Source of the DNA: Aureimonas populi
GTDB lineage: Bacteria; Pseudomonadota; Alphaproteobacteria; Rhizobiales; Rhizobiaceae
Length of the DNA stretch: 64,000 nt
Reading direction: 5' to 3'
NCBI RefSeq assembly: GCF_017815515.1
Contig: NZ_CP072611.1
Span: 434,001-498,000 of the forward strand
In this document: in pieces, positions 9,577-18,354 of the stretch
How positions within the stretch are numbered: position 1 is the first letter of the stretch
Layout of the letters: each line of letters begins with the position of its first letter
Position numbers and translations under genes: made by a program
The notes under the pieces: generated by a model
Databases searched by the model: none
What the model was told of the DNA's origin: nothing
The model's input: the letters and a program-made list of their open reading frames with translations, nothing else

Positions 9577-10956
9577 ATGGGTCTCTTCGACAATCCCTTC
9601 CAAGCCGCGACGCGCCTTTCGGCCTGCTCCTGCGGGCGCCATGCGAGCCAGGGCGAGCACGAACGCGCCCTGCGCCTGGAGGCCACCGCCGTCGCCTCGC
9701 AGGAGGAGGCCCGCATCACGCGGGTGGTGGAAAACGGCCTGATGCGCGCGCTCTTCCCGCAGGACCGCTCGCGTCGCGCCTTCCTGAAGGCGGTGGGCGC
9801 CTCGACGGCGGCGGCCGCGCTGGCGCAGTTCCTGCCCGTGGGCATGATCTCGGAGGTGCTGGCGCAGGGCACCGGGCCGCTGGAGAAGACCGACCTGAAT
9901 GTCGGCTTCATCCCCATCACCTGCTCCACCCCGATCATCATGGCCCACCCGATGGGCTTCTACGAGCGGCAGGGACTCAATGTCAGCGTGGTGAAGACCG
10001 CCGGCTGGGCCGTGATCCGCGACATGACGCTGAACGACGAATACGACGCGGCGCAGATGCTGGTGCCCATGCCGCTGGCCATCTCCATGGGCGTGGGCTC
10101 CAGTCCGGTGCCGATGGCCATCCCCGCCATCCAGAACGTCAACGGCCAGGCGATCACTCTGGCGCTCAAGCATCAGGACCGGCGCGACCCGAAGGACTGG
10201 GCCGGGATGCGCTTCGCCGTGCCCTTCGACTATTCGATGCACAACTACCTCCTGCGCTACTATCTGGCCGAGGCGGGCATCGACCCGGACGCGGACGTCT
10301 CGATCCGCGCCGTGCCGCCGCCGGAGATGGTCGCCAATCTGCGCGCCGACAATATCGACGGCTTCCTGGCCCCGGACCCGATGAACCAGCGCGCGGTCTA
10401 TGACGGCGTCGGCTTCATCCACATGCTGTCCAAGGAGATGTGGGACGGCCATCCCTGCTGCGCCTTCACCGCCAAGGCCGCCTTCGCCCGCGAGGCGCCC
10501 AACACCTATGCCGCGCTCCTGCGGGCCATCCTGGAGGCCAGCGCCTACGCCTCGAACCTCGACAACCGCCCGGAGATCGCAGCCGCCATCGCGCCGAGCG
10601 AATATCTGAACCAGCCGGCGACGGTGGTGGAGCAGGTGCTGACCGGTACCTATGCCGACGGGCTGGGCCAGGTGCAGCGCGACCCGCACCGCATCGATTT
10701 CACCTCCTTCCCGTGGGAGAGCTTCGCGGTCTGGATCATGACGCAGATGAAGCGCTGGGGGCAGGTTTCCGGCGAAATCGACTACCAGCGCATCGCCCGC
10801 GAGGTCTATCTGGCCACCGACGCCCGGCGCCTGATGGAGGAGGCCGGGCTCGAGGCCCCGGCGGAAAACTCCCGGAGCTTCGAGGTGATGGGCAAGACCT
10901 TCGACCCGGCCGACCCGGAAGGCTACCTCTCCTCCTTCGCCATCCGCCGGAGCTGA
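9577..10956 (+). CDS. ABC transporter substrate-binding protein, nitrate/cyanate type (NrtA/CynA-like)
   Basis: This 459-residue binding protein delivers a small anion to the permease encoded next. A long N-terminal region ends in a twin-arginine signal ([12 protein letters not shown], Arg pair near residues 66-67), so the protein is probably exported folded. The mature part resembles the NrtA/CmpA family ([23 protein letters not shown] without break into two lobes). The ATG at 9577 lies directly downstream of the sigma-54 promoter; the longer frame from 9313 would cross it. Cyanate as ligand is inferred from cynS in the same operon; nitrate, bicarbonate or taurine are the family alternatives. 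Confidence 0.85.
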   Translation: MGLFDNPFQAATRLSACSCGRHASQGEHERALRLEATAVASQEEARITRVVENGLMRALFPQDRSRRAFLKAVGASTAAAALAQFLPVGMISEVLAQGTGPLEKTDLNVGFIPITCSTPIIMAHPMGFYERQGLNVSVVKTAGWAVIRDMTLNDEYDAAQMLVPMPLAISMGVGSSPVPMAIPAIQNVNGQAITLALKHQDRRDPKDWAGMRFAVPFDYSMHNYLLRYYLAEAGIDPDADVSIRAVPPPEMVANLRADNIDGFLAPDPMNQRAVYDGVGFIHMLSKEMWDGHPCCAFTAKAAFAREAPNTYAALLRAILEASAYASNLDNRPEIAAAIAPSEYLNQPATVVEQVLTGTYADGLGQVQRDPHRIDFTSFPWESFAVWIMTQMKRWGQVSGEIDYQRIAREVYLATDARRLMEEAGLEAPAENSRSFEVMGKTFDPADPEGYLSSFAIRRS

Positions 10957-10959
10957 GCC

Positions 10960-11802
10960 GTGGCGGCCTCGCTGAACCTGAAGGCGGGCGCGCTGTCGCT
11001 CGCCATCCTGGCGGCCCTGCTTCTCGCCTGGCACTTCGCCGTCGGCGGCGGTGGGACGGGCGTGGAGGGGCTCGACCCCGAATATGCCGCTCTCATGGGC
11101 GCACAGGTGACGGAAGGCGCCTCGGCCATGCCGGGGCCGCTCGACCTGTTCGAGACGCTCACCGGCCATCTGTCCGATCCGTTCTACGACCGGGGACCGA
11201 ACTCCAAGGGCATCGGCCTCCAGCTCGCCTATTCGCTGGGGCGCGTGCTCCTGGGCTTCTCGCTTGCCTTCCTCGTCGCCGTGCCGCTCGGCTTCGCGAT
11301 CGGCATGTCGCCGCTTCTCTCCAGGGCGCTCAACCCCTTCATCCAGATCATGAAGCCGGTCTCGCCGCTGGCCTGGATGCCGCTGGCGCTCTACACGATC
11401 CAGGATTCCGCCACCTCGGCGATCTTCGTCATCTTCATCTGCTCCATCTGGCCGATGCTGGTGAACACGGCCTTCGGCGTGGCGAATGTGCGCAAGGAGT
11501 GGCTGAACGTGGCGCGCACGCTGGAAATCTCGTCCTTGAAGCGCGCCTTCACCGTCATCCTGCCGGCGGCCGCGCCCACCATCGTCACCGGCATGCGCAT
11601 TTCCATCGGCATCGCCTGGCTGGTGATCGTCGCGGCCGAGATGCTCGTGGGCGGCACCGGCATAGGCTATTTCGTGTGGAACGAGTGGAACAACCTCTCC
11701 ATCGTCAACGTGATCGTCGCGATCCTGGCCATCGGCACGATCGGCATGATCCTCGACCAGCTTCTGGCGGGCGCCGCGCGCCTCGTCACCTTCCCGGAAT
11801 GA
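10960..11802 (+). CDS. ABC transporter permease, nitrate/cyanate type
   Basis: This 280-residue inner-membrane protein of the NrtB/SsuC/TauC class begins with a GTG three bases after the preceding stop. It has a large periplasmic loop after the first helix (GTGVEGLDPEYAALMGAQ) and the permease EAA-type loop around residues 180-205 (VARTLEISSLKRAFTVILPA). A conserved WLVIVAAEMLVGGTGIGYF segment follows near residues 218-236. It completes the importer with its two neighbours and is cotranscribed with them. Confidence 0.9.
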   Translation: MAASLNLKAGALSLAILAALLLAWHFAVGGGGTGVEGLDPEYAALMGAQVTEGASAMPGPLDLFETLTGHLSDPFYDRGPNSKGIGLQLAYSLGRVLLGFSLAFLVAVPLGFAIGMSPLLSRALNPFIQIMKPVSPLAWMPLALYTIQDSATSAIFVIFICSIWPMLVNTAFGVANVRKEWLNVARTLEISSLKRAFTVILPAAAPTIVTGMRISIGIAWLVIVAAEMLVGGTGIGYFVWNEWNNLSIVNVIVAILAIGTIGMILDQLLAGAARLVTFPE

Positions 11803-11812
11803 GGCGGCGGCG

Positions 11813-12790
11813 ATGAGCAACGTCCTATCCCTGACGCGCCAGGCGCGCCCGAACGCCAACCGGACAGGAGCCCCCATGCCCGGCGACAGACTGATCTCCA
11901 TCGAAGGCATCGCCAGGCGCTATCCCCGCAAGGGGGAGGGCGAGCTGACGATCTTCGAGGATCTCTGGCTCTCCATCGACCGGGGCGAGTTCGTCTGCAT
12001 CATCGGCCATTCGGGCTGCGGCAAGACCACCGTCCTCAACATCCTCGCCGGGCTCGACACGCCCTCGGCCGGGGTGGTCATCGTGGACGGCAAGGAGATA
12101 GACGGTCCCTCGCTCGACCGCGCCGTCATCTTCCAGGGCCACGCGCTGCTGCCCTGGATGAGCGTTCTGGGCAATGTCGCCTACGCCGTCTCGGCACGAC
12201 ATCCGAAATGGAGCCGCGCGAAGGTGCGCGAGCACGCCATGCGCTTCATCGAGCTGGTGGGGCTTGGGGCTGCGGCGAACCGCCGGCCCGCCGAGCTTTC
12301 GGGCGGCATGAAGCAGCGCGTGGGCATCGCCCGCGCGCTGAGCCTGGAGCCCAAGACACTTCTGATGGACGAGCCCTTCTCCGCGCTCGACGCCCTGACG
12401 CGCGGCACGTTGCAGGACGAGGTGCGGCGCATCTGCGTGACCTCGGACCAGACCGTCCTGATGATCACCCACGATGTCGACGAGGCGATCTACCTCGCCG
12501 ACAAGATCGTGCTGATGACCAACGGGCCGGGCGCGCGTGTGGCGGAGGTGGTGAAGAACACGCTGCCGCGCGAGCGGTTGCGCGGCGAGCTGCACCGGCT
12601 GCCGGGCTATTACGAGCTGCGCAACCATCTGATGGACTTCCTCGTCACGCGCTCGGCGACCTTCGCGCAGGAGCTGGAAAACGGGCTCGAATGGGATGCC
12701 CGGTCCCCGCCGCTCGTCCAGCCGGTCTCGGACGCCGCGCCGGCGCTGGCCCAAGCCATCGAAACCGAGACCGGGCGCACCGCCTCCTGA
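11813..12790 (+). CDS. ABC transporter ATP-binding protein, nitrate/cyanate type
   Basis: This 325-residue ATPase drives the importer. Walker A is GHSGCGKTT, the signature is LSGGMKQRVG, Walker B is LLMDEPFSALD, and the switch region is MITHDVDEA. It carries an N-terminal extension of about 25 residues and a C-terminal tail of about 60 residues beyond the core; an inner ATG near 11877 could be an alternative start. Its position between the permease and cynS fits a cyanate uptake and detoxification operon. Confidence 0.9.
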   Translation: MSNVLSLTRQARPNANRTGAPMPGDRLISIEGIARRYPRKGEGELTIFEDLWLSIDRGEFVCIIGHSGCGKTTVLNILAGLDTPSAGVVIVDGKEIDGPSLDRAVIFQGHALLPWMSVLGNVAYAVSARHPKWSRAKVREHAMRFIELVGLGAAANRRPAELSGGMKQRVGIARALSLEPKTLLMDEPFSALDALTRGTLQDEVRRICVTSDQTVLMITHDVDEAIYLADKIVLMTNGPGARVAEVVKNTLPRERLRGELHRLPGYYELRNHLMDFLVTRSATFAQELENGLEWDARSPPLVQPVSDAAPALAQAIETETGRTAS

Positions 12791-12803
12791 CCTCCCCAAC
12801 CAT

Positions 12804-12826
12804 GGGGCGGCGAGGCGCGCCGCCCC
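12804..12826 (+). terminator. GC-rich stem-loop between the importer ATPase gene and cynS
   Basis: A 9-base-pair perfect stem (GGGGCGGCG / CGCCGCCCC) with a 5-base loop lies in the 66-base gap before cynS. It has no long T run, so it is more likely a partial terminator or an mRNA processing/stability element that sets the ratio of importer to cyanase than a full stop. Confidence 0.5.
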
Positions 12827-12856
12827 ACCCCTCTTTGCATCGAAAGGACCGTTCCC

Positions 12857-13345
12857 ATGAAACGCACCGAGCTCGTCGAGAAGATCTTCGACGTCAAGCG
12901 CGAGAAGAACCTCACCTGGAAGGCCATCGCGGAGGAGATCGGCGGCTATTCCCAGCTCTACCTCATGACCGCGCTGATGGGGCAGATGCGTCTGCCCAAG
13001 CCCCAGGCCGCCAAGGCCGCCGCCCTGTTCGGCCTCACCGAGAACGAGGAAAAGATGCTGGGCGAAGTGCCCTATCGCGGCGAGCAGAGCCTCGTGCCGC
13101 CCACCGACCCGACGCTCTACCGCTTCCACGAGGCGATGATGGTCTTCGGGCCGACCATGAAGGAATACATCCACGAGGAGTTCGGCGACGGCATCATGTC
13201 GGCCATCGACTTCGACCTCCAGATGGAGCGCGAGCCGAACGAGGCCGGCGACCGCGTGCGCATCACCATGTCCGGCAAGTTCCTGCCCTATCGCTACCAC
13301 CAGCCCGAAGGCAATTTCCCCGCCCTCGGCTACAAGGAGGACTGA
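12857..13345 (+). CDS. cynS: Cyanate hydratase (cyanase)
   Basis: This 162-residue enzyme converts cyanate and bicarbonate to ammonia and carbon dioxide in the cytosol, which both detoxifies cyanate and yields nitrogen. The N-terminal helix-turn-helix-like dimerisation domain (residues 1-75) is followed by the catalytic domain. The three catalytic residues known from the E. coli enzyme (Arg96, Glu99, Ser122) align to Arg89, Glu92 and Ser115 with identical spacing ([12 protein letters not shown] and GDGIMSAID). It closes the core of the importer operon downstream of the sigma-54 promoter, which suggests expression under nitrogen limitation. Confidence 0.96.
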   Translation: MKRTELVEKIFDVKREKNLTWKAIAEEIGGYSQLYLMTALMGQMRLPKPQAAKAAALFGLTENEEKMLGEVPYRGEQSLVPPTDPTLYRFHEAMMVFGPTMKEYIHEEFGDGIMSAIDFDLQMEREPNEAGDRVRITMSGKFLPYRYHQPEGNFPALGYKED

Positions 13346-13424
13346 TCGCCGCAATTCCGGCGGCCGAACGGGCCGGCGCGCGTCCTGCCGGGCCGGCCGC
13401 CCCCCTCGAACGCGACACGGGCCC

Positions 13425-13895
13425 ATGGCAGAGCACAGACCCCCGCTTCCGCCCTTCGACGCCCGGACGGCGGCGATCAAGGCCCGCAAGGCCGAGGATG
13501 CCTGGAACGGGCGCGATCCCCTCGCCGTCTCGCTGGCCTACACGCAGGACAGCGTCTGGCGAAACCGCTCGCAGTTCCTGTCCGGGCGCGAGGCCATCGT
13601 CGCGTTCCTGACGCACAAATGGGAGCGCGAGCTCGATTACCGGCTGATCAAGGAGGTGTGGGCCTTCCACGAGAACCGCATCGCCGCGCGCTTCGCCTAT
13701 GAATGGCACGACGCGCAGGGGCACTGGTTCCGCTCGCACGGCAACGAGCAGTGGGAGTTCGACGAGGCCGGGCTGATGCGCCGCCGCGAGGCCTCCATCA
13801 ACGACGTGCCGATCGCCGAAGGCGAGCGCAGGTTCCTGTGGGACGGGCCGGTGCGCCCGGCGGGCTTCCCCGGCCTGTCCGCGCTCGGTCTCTAG
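13425..13895 (+). CDS. DUF1348 family protein (NTF2/SnoaL-like fold)
   Basis: This 156-residue cytosolic protein matches the DUF1348 family, recognisable by [20 protein letters not shown], then [21 protein letters not shown], and an ending with [19 protein letters not shown]. The family has a cone-shaped NTF2-like fold; no activity is established. It lies 79 bases after cynS on the same strand and may be the last gene of the cyanate operon. Confidence 0.85.
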   Translation: MAEHRPPLPPFDARTAAIKARKAEDAWNGRDPLAVSLAYTQDSVWRNRSQFLSGREAIVAFLTHKWERELDYRLIKEVWAFHENRIAARFAYEWHDAQGHWFRSHGNEQWEFDEAGLMRRREASINDVPIAEGERRFLWDGPVRPAGFPGLSALGL

Positions 13896-13907
13896 ACGCC
13901 GCCGGCC

Positions 13908-14894
13908 TCAGGCCTGCTTCTCCTGCACCGAGCGCAGCCCCGTCACCGCCTTCCAGAGCGGCGCGAGCAGCTTGCCGACGATGGGGATCAGGGCAAAGCC
14001 CGCCAGCAGGCCGACAATGCCCGAACCGATGGCCGTCACCAGCCATTCCACCGCCCCGGACGCGGCCGGAAGGGCGCCGCCGGCGGCCGCCGCGACAGCC
14101 TGGATCAGGTGCTCGGGGCCGGCGAGCCCGTAGCCGGCCAGACTGTGGACGATGATGCCGCCGCCGACCCAGACCATGGCCGCGGTGCCCAGGAGGGCCA
14201 ACCCCTTGAGGAAGCCGGGCATGCCGCGCACGAGCCCGCGCCCGAGGGCGGCCAGGGCGCCGCTGCCGCGCCTGGCGAGCGCCACACCCGCATCGTCCGC
14301 CTTCACGATCAGAGCCACGGCGCCGTAGACCGCCACGGTGATGCCGATGGCGACCACCGCCATGACGGCCGCCTGCATCCAGACCGTGTCGGCGGCGAGC
14401 CCCGAGAGGGTGATCGCCATGATCTCGGCCGAGAGGATGAAGTCGGTCTTGATGGCGCTCGCCACCCGCTCGTCCTCCAGCGTCTGCGCGTTCGGCGCGA
14501 CGGTTCCGATCTTGGCCTCATGCGCCTGCGCCTTGTGCGGCACGATCATCTCATAGACCTTCTCGGCGCCTTCATAGGCCAGATACAGGCCGCCGAGCAT
14601 GAGGAGGGGCGTGATCGCCCAGGGCGCGAAGCTGCTGAGCAGCAAGCCGCCCGGCAGGAGGAAGACCAGCTTGTTGATGAGCGAGCCGCGCGCGATGCGC
14701 CAGACGATGGGCAGCTCGCGGTCCGCCGTGAAGCCCACCACGTAGCGCGGCGTCACCGCCGCGTCGTCGATGACGACGCCCGCGGCCTTGGCGCCCGCCT
14801 TGGCGGCCTGCGCGGCCACATCGTCCAGCGAGGCCGCCGCGACCTTGGTCAGCGCGACGACATCGTCCAGAAGAGCGATCAGTCCGATGCTCAT
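13908..14894 (-). CDS. DUF808 family inner-membrane protein (YedI-like)
   Basis: This 328-residue protein belongs to the DUF808/YedI family of multi-spanning membrane proteins without known function. The start at 14894 gives the family N-terminus MSIGLIALLDDVVALTKVAA, and the motif NKLVFLLPGGLLLSSFAPWA near residues 85-105 is typical. About seven to eight hydrophobic segments are visible. It is convergent with the DUF1348 gene (12 bases between the stops). Confidence 0.88.
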   Translation of the reverse strand: MSIGLIALLDDVVALTKVAAASLDDVAAQAAKAGAKAAGVVIDDAAVTPRYVVGFTADRELPIVWRIARGSLINKLVFLLPGGLLLSSFAPWAITPLLMLGGLYLAYEGAEKVYEMIVPHKAQAHEAKIGTVAPNAQTLEDERVASAIKTDFILSAEIMAITLSGLAADTVWMQAAVMAVVAIGITVAVYGAVALIVKADDAGVALARRGSGALAALGRGLVRGMPGFLKGLALLGTAAMVWVGGGIIVHSLAGYGLAGPEHLIQAVAAAAGGALPAASGAVEWLVTAIGSGIVGLLAGFALIPIVGKLLAPLWKAVTGLRSVQEKQA

Positions 14895-15033
14895 GAGATT
14901 CTTCCGAGTTGAGGTCCGCGCCAGACATAGAGGCTGCCATGCCCCTTGGATAGGCCGGTCCCGCATCGCCCCGGCACAATCGCGGCGAGGGCCTTTCGTG
15001 GAGGCGGGCGATCCCGCCCCCACGGCCTCCCCC

Positions 15034-16119
15034 TCAGGCCGCCCGGGCGGCGTAGCGCTGGCCGAACCGGTTGGCGAGGAAGTCCTTGAGCGCGATCTCC
15101 TCCTGGCGAACGAACCCCGCCTGCGGCAGCGCGCCGGCGGCCAGGAGGTCGAGGACGGTGCAGATGCCGGCGGCGGTGGTGATCTGGATCGCGCTGTGCG
15201 GCAGGCCGGCGACGAGCCCGCTATAGATCTTGTGGGCGTGCGTCTCCTGCGTCAGCCGCCCGCCCTTCTGCCCCGTCACGGTGGCGAAGACGATGACGAC
15301 GTCCTGCGGGGTGGTGGGCAGGGAATGCTCCAGCAGGTCTTTCAGAACATCCCGGCGATGGCGCAGGCCCAGATCGTTGAGAAGCACCTTCATGATGGCG
15401 GCGTGGCCGGGATAGCGGATCGTCCGGTAGTTGAGCGTGCGCACGCGGCCCTCCAGCGTCTCGCACAGCGTGCCGAGGCCGCCAGAGGTGTTGAAGGCCT
15501 CGTAGGCGACGCCGTCCAGGGAAAACTCCTCGCGCTCCTCCATGGCCGGCACCTGCGTGAGGCGCCCGTCCACGATGGCCTCGCAGGGCTCGATATACTC
15601 GTTGATGACCCCGTCCGTGCTCCAGGTCAGATTGTAGTTCAGCGCGTTGGAGGGATATTGCGGCAGCGCCCCGACGCGCAGGCGCACCGTGTCGAGCGTG
15701 TCGAAACGGCTCGCCAGATCGCTGGCCATGATGGAGATGAAGCCGGGCGCAAGGCCGCATTGCGGGATGAGGGCCGAGCGGGACTCCCGGGCCAGTTCCT
15801 TCACCCGCCGCGTGGAGGCCACATCCTCGGTGAGGTCCAGATAATGCGTGCCGGTTTTCGCCGCGGCCTCGGCGATGGCGGTCGTCAGGTGGAAGGGCGC
15901 GGCGCTGAGCACCGCATAGGCCCCGGACAGGAGGTCGCGCAGCGCGCCTTCATCGGCGATGTCCACGGCACGGGTCGCAATGGCCTCGTGCTTCTCGGCG
16001 CGCTCGAGCTGCGCGGCGTCGCGGTCGGCCAGCACCACCGCGTAATCCCCCGTCTCCGCCAGCATGAGCGCGATCGTGCTTCCGATCTTCCCGGCGCCGA
16101 CGACTGCGATCTGTTTCAT
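15034..16119 (-). CDS. Saccharopine dehydrogenase-like / lysine 6-dehydrogenase-like oxidoreductase
   Basis: This 361-residue NAD(P)-dependent enzyme carries a Rossmann fold at its N-terminus (VGAGKIGSTIALMLAE, residues 6-21) and the saccharopine-dehydrogenase-type motif PQCGLAPGFISIMASDL near residue 125. The C-terminal domain resembles the lysine 6-dehydrogenase/saccharopine dehydrogenase group. It probably acts on an amino acid or imine, but the substrate is not readable. Divergent from an Lrp/AsnC-type regulator gene with about 120 bases between, it is the likely target of that regulator, as is common for amino-acid catabolic enzymes. Confidence 0.8.
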   Translation of the reverse strand: MKQIAVVGAGKIGSTIALMLAETGDYAVVLADRDAAQLERAEKHEAIATRAVDIADEGALRDLLSGAYAVLSAAPFHLTTAIAEAAAKTGTHYLDLTEDVASTRRVKELARESRSALIPQCGLAPGFISIMASDLASRFDTLDTVRLRVGALPQYPSNALNYNLTWSTDGVINEYIEPCEAIVDGRLTQVPAMEEREEFSLDGVAYEAFNTSGGLGTLCETLEGRVRTLNYRTIRYPGHAAIMKVLLNDLGLRHRRDVLKDLLEHSLPTTPQDVVIVFATVTGQKGGRLTQETHAHKIYSGLVAGLPHSAIQITTAAGICTVLDLLAAGALPQAGFVRQEEIALKDFLANRFGQRYAARAA

Positions 16120-16241
16120 TGGGAAAGCCCCTTCTCTGCAATGGAGCCGGGAGAAGGCCACGAACGGCTTTGCGCTTCAAACTGCGAATCTGGCAATATA
16201 CACTATCATCTTTGCACGAAACGACGAGGAAAATCGACGAA

Positions 16242-16673
16242 TTGTCCAGAACCGAAAAAGACGAGCTGCTGATCGCGCTTCTGGCGGAGAACGCACGCGC
16301 GCCCGTCGCGGAGCTGGCCCGCCGGCTCGGCCTTTCGCGAACCACGGTGCAGGCGCGCATCGAGCGGCTGGAGCGGGAGGGCGTGATCGCCGGCTATGCG
16401 GTGCGCATCAGCGAGGCGGCCGAGCGCGCCCTCATCCGCGCCCATATCCTGATGACGGTGAAGCCCAAGCACGCCGCCCGCACGATCGCGCAGCTCAAGG
16501 AGATGCGCGAGGTGCGCACGCTCCATTCGGTCAGCGGGGAGGTGGACCTGATCGCGATGGTGGCCGCCGGCTCGGTCGCCGCGCTCGACAGCGTGGTGGA
16601 CCGCATAGGAGAGCTGGACGGCGTGGAGCGGACGCAGACCTCCATCATCCTCGCCACCAAGATCGACCGGTAG
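16242..16673 (+). CDS. Lrp/AsnC family transcriptional regulator
   Basis: This protein of about 143 residues has an N-terminal helix-turn-helix (ARAPVAELARRLGLSRTTVQ) followed by the ligand-sensing RAM domain (HSVSGEVDLIAMVAAGSV). The frame is open back to an ATG at 16119, which abuts the divergent gene start and leaves no promoter. The TTG at 16242, preceded by a GAGG, gives the normal family N-terminus (SRTEKDELLIALLAENAR) and length, so it is preferred. It probably controls the divergent dehydrogenase gene and itself. Confidence 0.8.
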   Translation: MSRTEKDELLIALLAENARAPVAELARRLGLSRTTVQARIERLEREGVIAGYAVRISEAAERALIRAHILMTVKPKHAARTIAQLKEMREVRTLHSVSGEVDLIAMVAAGSVAALDSVVDRIGELDGVERTQTSIILATKIDR

Positions 16674-16740
16674 CGGGCGGCACCATCGCGCTCGGCCGCT
16701 CGCCACGCGCGACGCAGCGTCGTCGGCGAAGGGTGCCGGC

Positions 16741-17562
16741 CTACAGGTTGAGCTGGTAGCGCTTCAACGCGCGCACCGCCACCAGCCGCAGCAGGCGGTC
16801 GAAGGCGAAGCCGAGAAGGCCGAGGACGATGATCCCCCCGAAGACCCAGTCGGTGCGCGCGTAGTTGCGCGCGTTCCAGATCAGCGCGCCGAGGCCCACC
16901 TGCGCGGCGACGATCTCCGCCACGACGATGGTGAGGAACGAGTTGCCCATGGCGATGCGCGTGCCGGTGACGATGTAGGGCACCGCCGAGGGGACGATGA
17001 CGCTCGTCAGGATGGTCAGCGGCCCGGCCCCGAGCGAGGCGGCGGCGTGGATGCGCAATGGCGAGGTCGCCATCGTGCCCGCCATCGTGTTCAGCGTTAC
17101 GATGAACACGGTGGCGTAGAAGATCAGCGCGATCTTGGAGGCATCGCCGGGCCCCAGCCAGATGACGGCCAGCGTCACGAAGGCGGTGGGCGGCACGAAG
17201 CGGAAGAACTCGATATAGGGCTCGAACGCCTGGCGCACGGGGCGGAAGGTGCCCATCAGCAGGCCGAGCACGACCCCCACCGCCACGCCGGCCGCCCAGC
17301 CGATGAAGATGCGCCGGGCCGAGGCCAGGACGGAATCCACCAGCGTGCCGCTGCGCCACAGCGCCACCAGCGCCTCCAGGGTGCGCAAAGGCGAGGGCAG
17401 GAAAAGCGGCGTCGTCGTCATGCTGGCGAGCTGCCAGACGAGGAGGCCGGCCAGCACGGAGAGCGTCGGCACGGCGAAGCGCCGCGCCAGCGCCATCCCC
17501 CGGAGCCGGCCCGCGCCATCGCGCGCCCCGGCGCGCGGGAGGGGCGCGGCGTCCTCGCTCAT
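16741..17562 (-). CDS. ABC transporter permease, nitrate/sulfonate/taurine type (importer 2)
   Basis: This 273-residue inner-membrane permease is of the SsuC/TauC class. About six helices are visible, with the EAA-type loop AASLGAGPLTILTSVIVPSA near residues 165-185. Its start overlaps the stop of the ATPase gene upstream by four bases (ATGA), so translation is coupled. It is the third gene of a binding protein-ATPase-permease operon transcribed on the minus strand. Confidence 0.9.
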   Translation of the reverse strand: MSEDAAPLPRAGARDGAGRLRGMALARRFAVPTLSVLAGLLVWQLASMTTTPLFLPSPLRTLEALVALWRSGTLVDSVLASARRIFIGWAAGVAVGVVLGLLMGTFRPVRQAFEPYIEFFRFVPPTAFVTLAVIWLGPGDASKIALIFYATVFIVTLNTMAGTMATSPLRIHAAASLGAGPLTILTSVIVPSAVPYIVTGTRIAMGNSFLTIVVAEIVAAQVGLGALIWNARNYARTDWVFGGIIVLGLLGFAFDRLLRLVAVRALKRYQLNL

Positions 17563-18350
17563 GCGGCCGCTCCCGCCATGCCGGGCTGCTCGCCCATGGC
17601 GCGCCGCACCTCGTCGGCAATGATCTCGCGCAGCGCGCGCTGCACGCGCGCGAAGTCGGGCGAGGTCGGATCGCGCGGATGGGGAATGTCGATGGCCGTC
17701 ACGCTCTTGATGCCCGCCGCCGGGCCGGCGGTCATCGTCACCACGCGATCCGCCAGCAGGACGGCCTCGGCGATGTCGTGGGTCACGAAGAGAAATGTGG
17801 TGCGCGTCGCCTGCCAGATGCGCTGCACCTCGCGCTGGAGCACCTCGCGGGTCTGCGCGTCGAGCGCGCCGAACGGCTCGTCCATGAGCACGACCGCCGG
17901 CTCGTTGGCGAGCACGCGGGCGATCTGCACCCGCTGGCGCATTCCGCCCGAAAGCTGCGCGGGAAACTGCCCGGCCGCATGGGCCAGCCCGACCATGGAA
18001 AGGTAATGCGCGCAGATCTCCCTTTGCCGGGCCCGGGGCACCTTTCGCAGCTTCAGCCCGTAGGCGACGTTCTCCTCCACGCTCAGCCAGGGGAACAGGG
18101 CCTCGCTGCTCTGGAACACCACGCCCCGGTCGGGGCCGGGGCCGGCGACGGGCTTTCCATCCACCAGAAGCCGCCCCCCGGCCCGCATGAAACCGGCGAT
18201 GGCATTGAGGATGGTGGACTTGCCGCAGCCGCTCGGACCCAGCAGGCAGACGAATTCGCCGGCCTCGATCCGAAGGTCGATATCCGACACGATCCGCCGG
18301 CCGGGAACGTCGATGCTGGTGCGTTCCAGGGTGATCGAGGCCCCGCGCAT
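17559..18350 (-). CDS. ABC transporter ATP-binding protein, nitrate/sulfonate/taurine type (importer 2)
   Basis: This 263-residue ATPase of the SsuB/TauB class has Walker A GPSGCGKST, signature LSGGMRQRVQ, Walker B VVLMDEPFGALD and switch FVTHDIAEA. Four bases separate its start from the stop of the binding-protein gene. It energises import by the neighbouring permease. Confidence 0.92.
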   Translation of the reverse strand: MRGASITLERTSIDVPGRRIVSDIDLRIEAGEFVCLLGPSGCGKSTILNAIAGFMRAGGRLLVDGKPVAGPGPDRGVVFQSSEALFPWLSVEENVAYGLKLRKVPRARQREICAHYLSMVGLAHAAGQFPAQLSGGMRQRVQIARVLANEPAVVLMDEPFGALDAQTREVLQREVQRIWQATRTTFLFVTHDIAEAVLLADRVVTMTAGPAAGIKSVTAIDIPHPRDPTSPDFARVQRALREIIADEVRRAMGEQPGMAGAAA

Positions 18351-18354
18351 CGGC

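Noticed and set aside
8350..11910. A long minus-strand open frame across the cyanate importer
   Set aside because: It overlaps three convincing plus-strand ABC genes and the sigma-54 promoter, and its sequence has no family features.
16119..16241. ATG at 16119 as the start of the Lrp regulator
   Set aside because: It coincides with the start of the divergent gene and adds 41 residues without similarity to the family; TTG at 16242 gives normal length.
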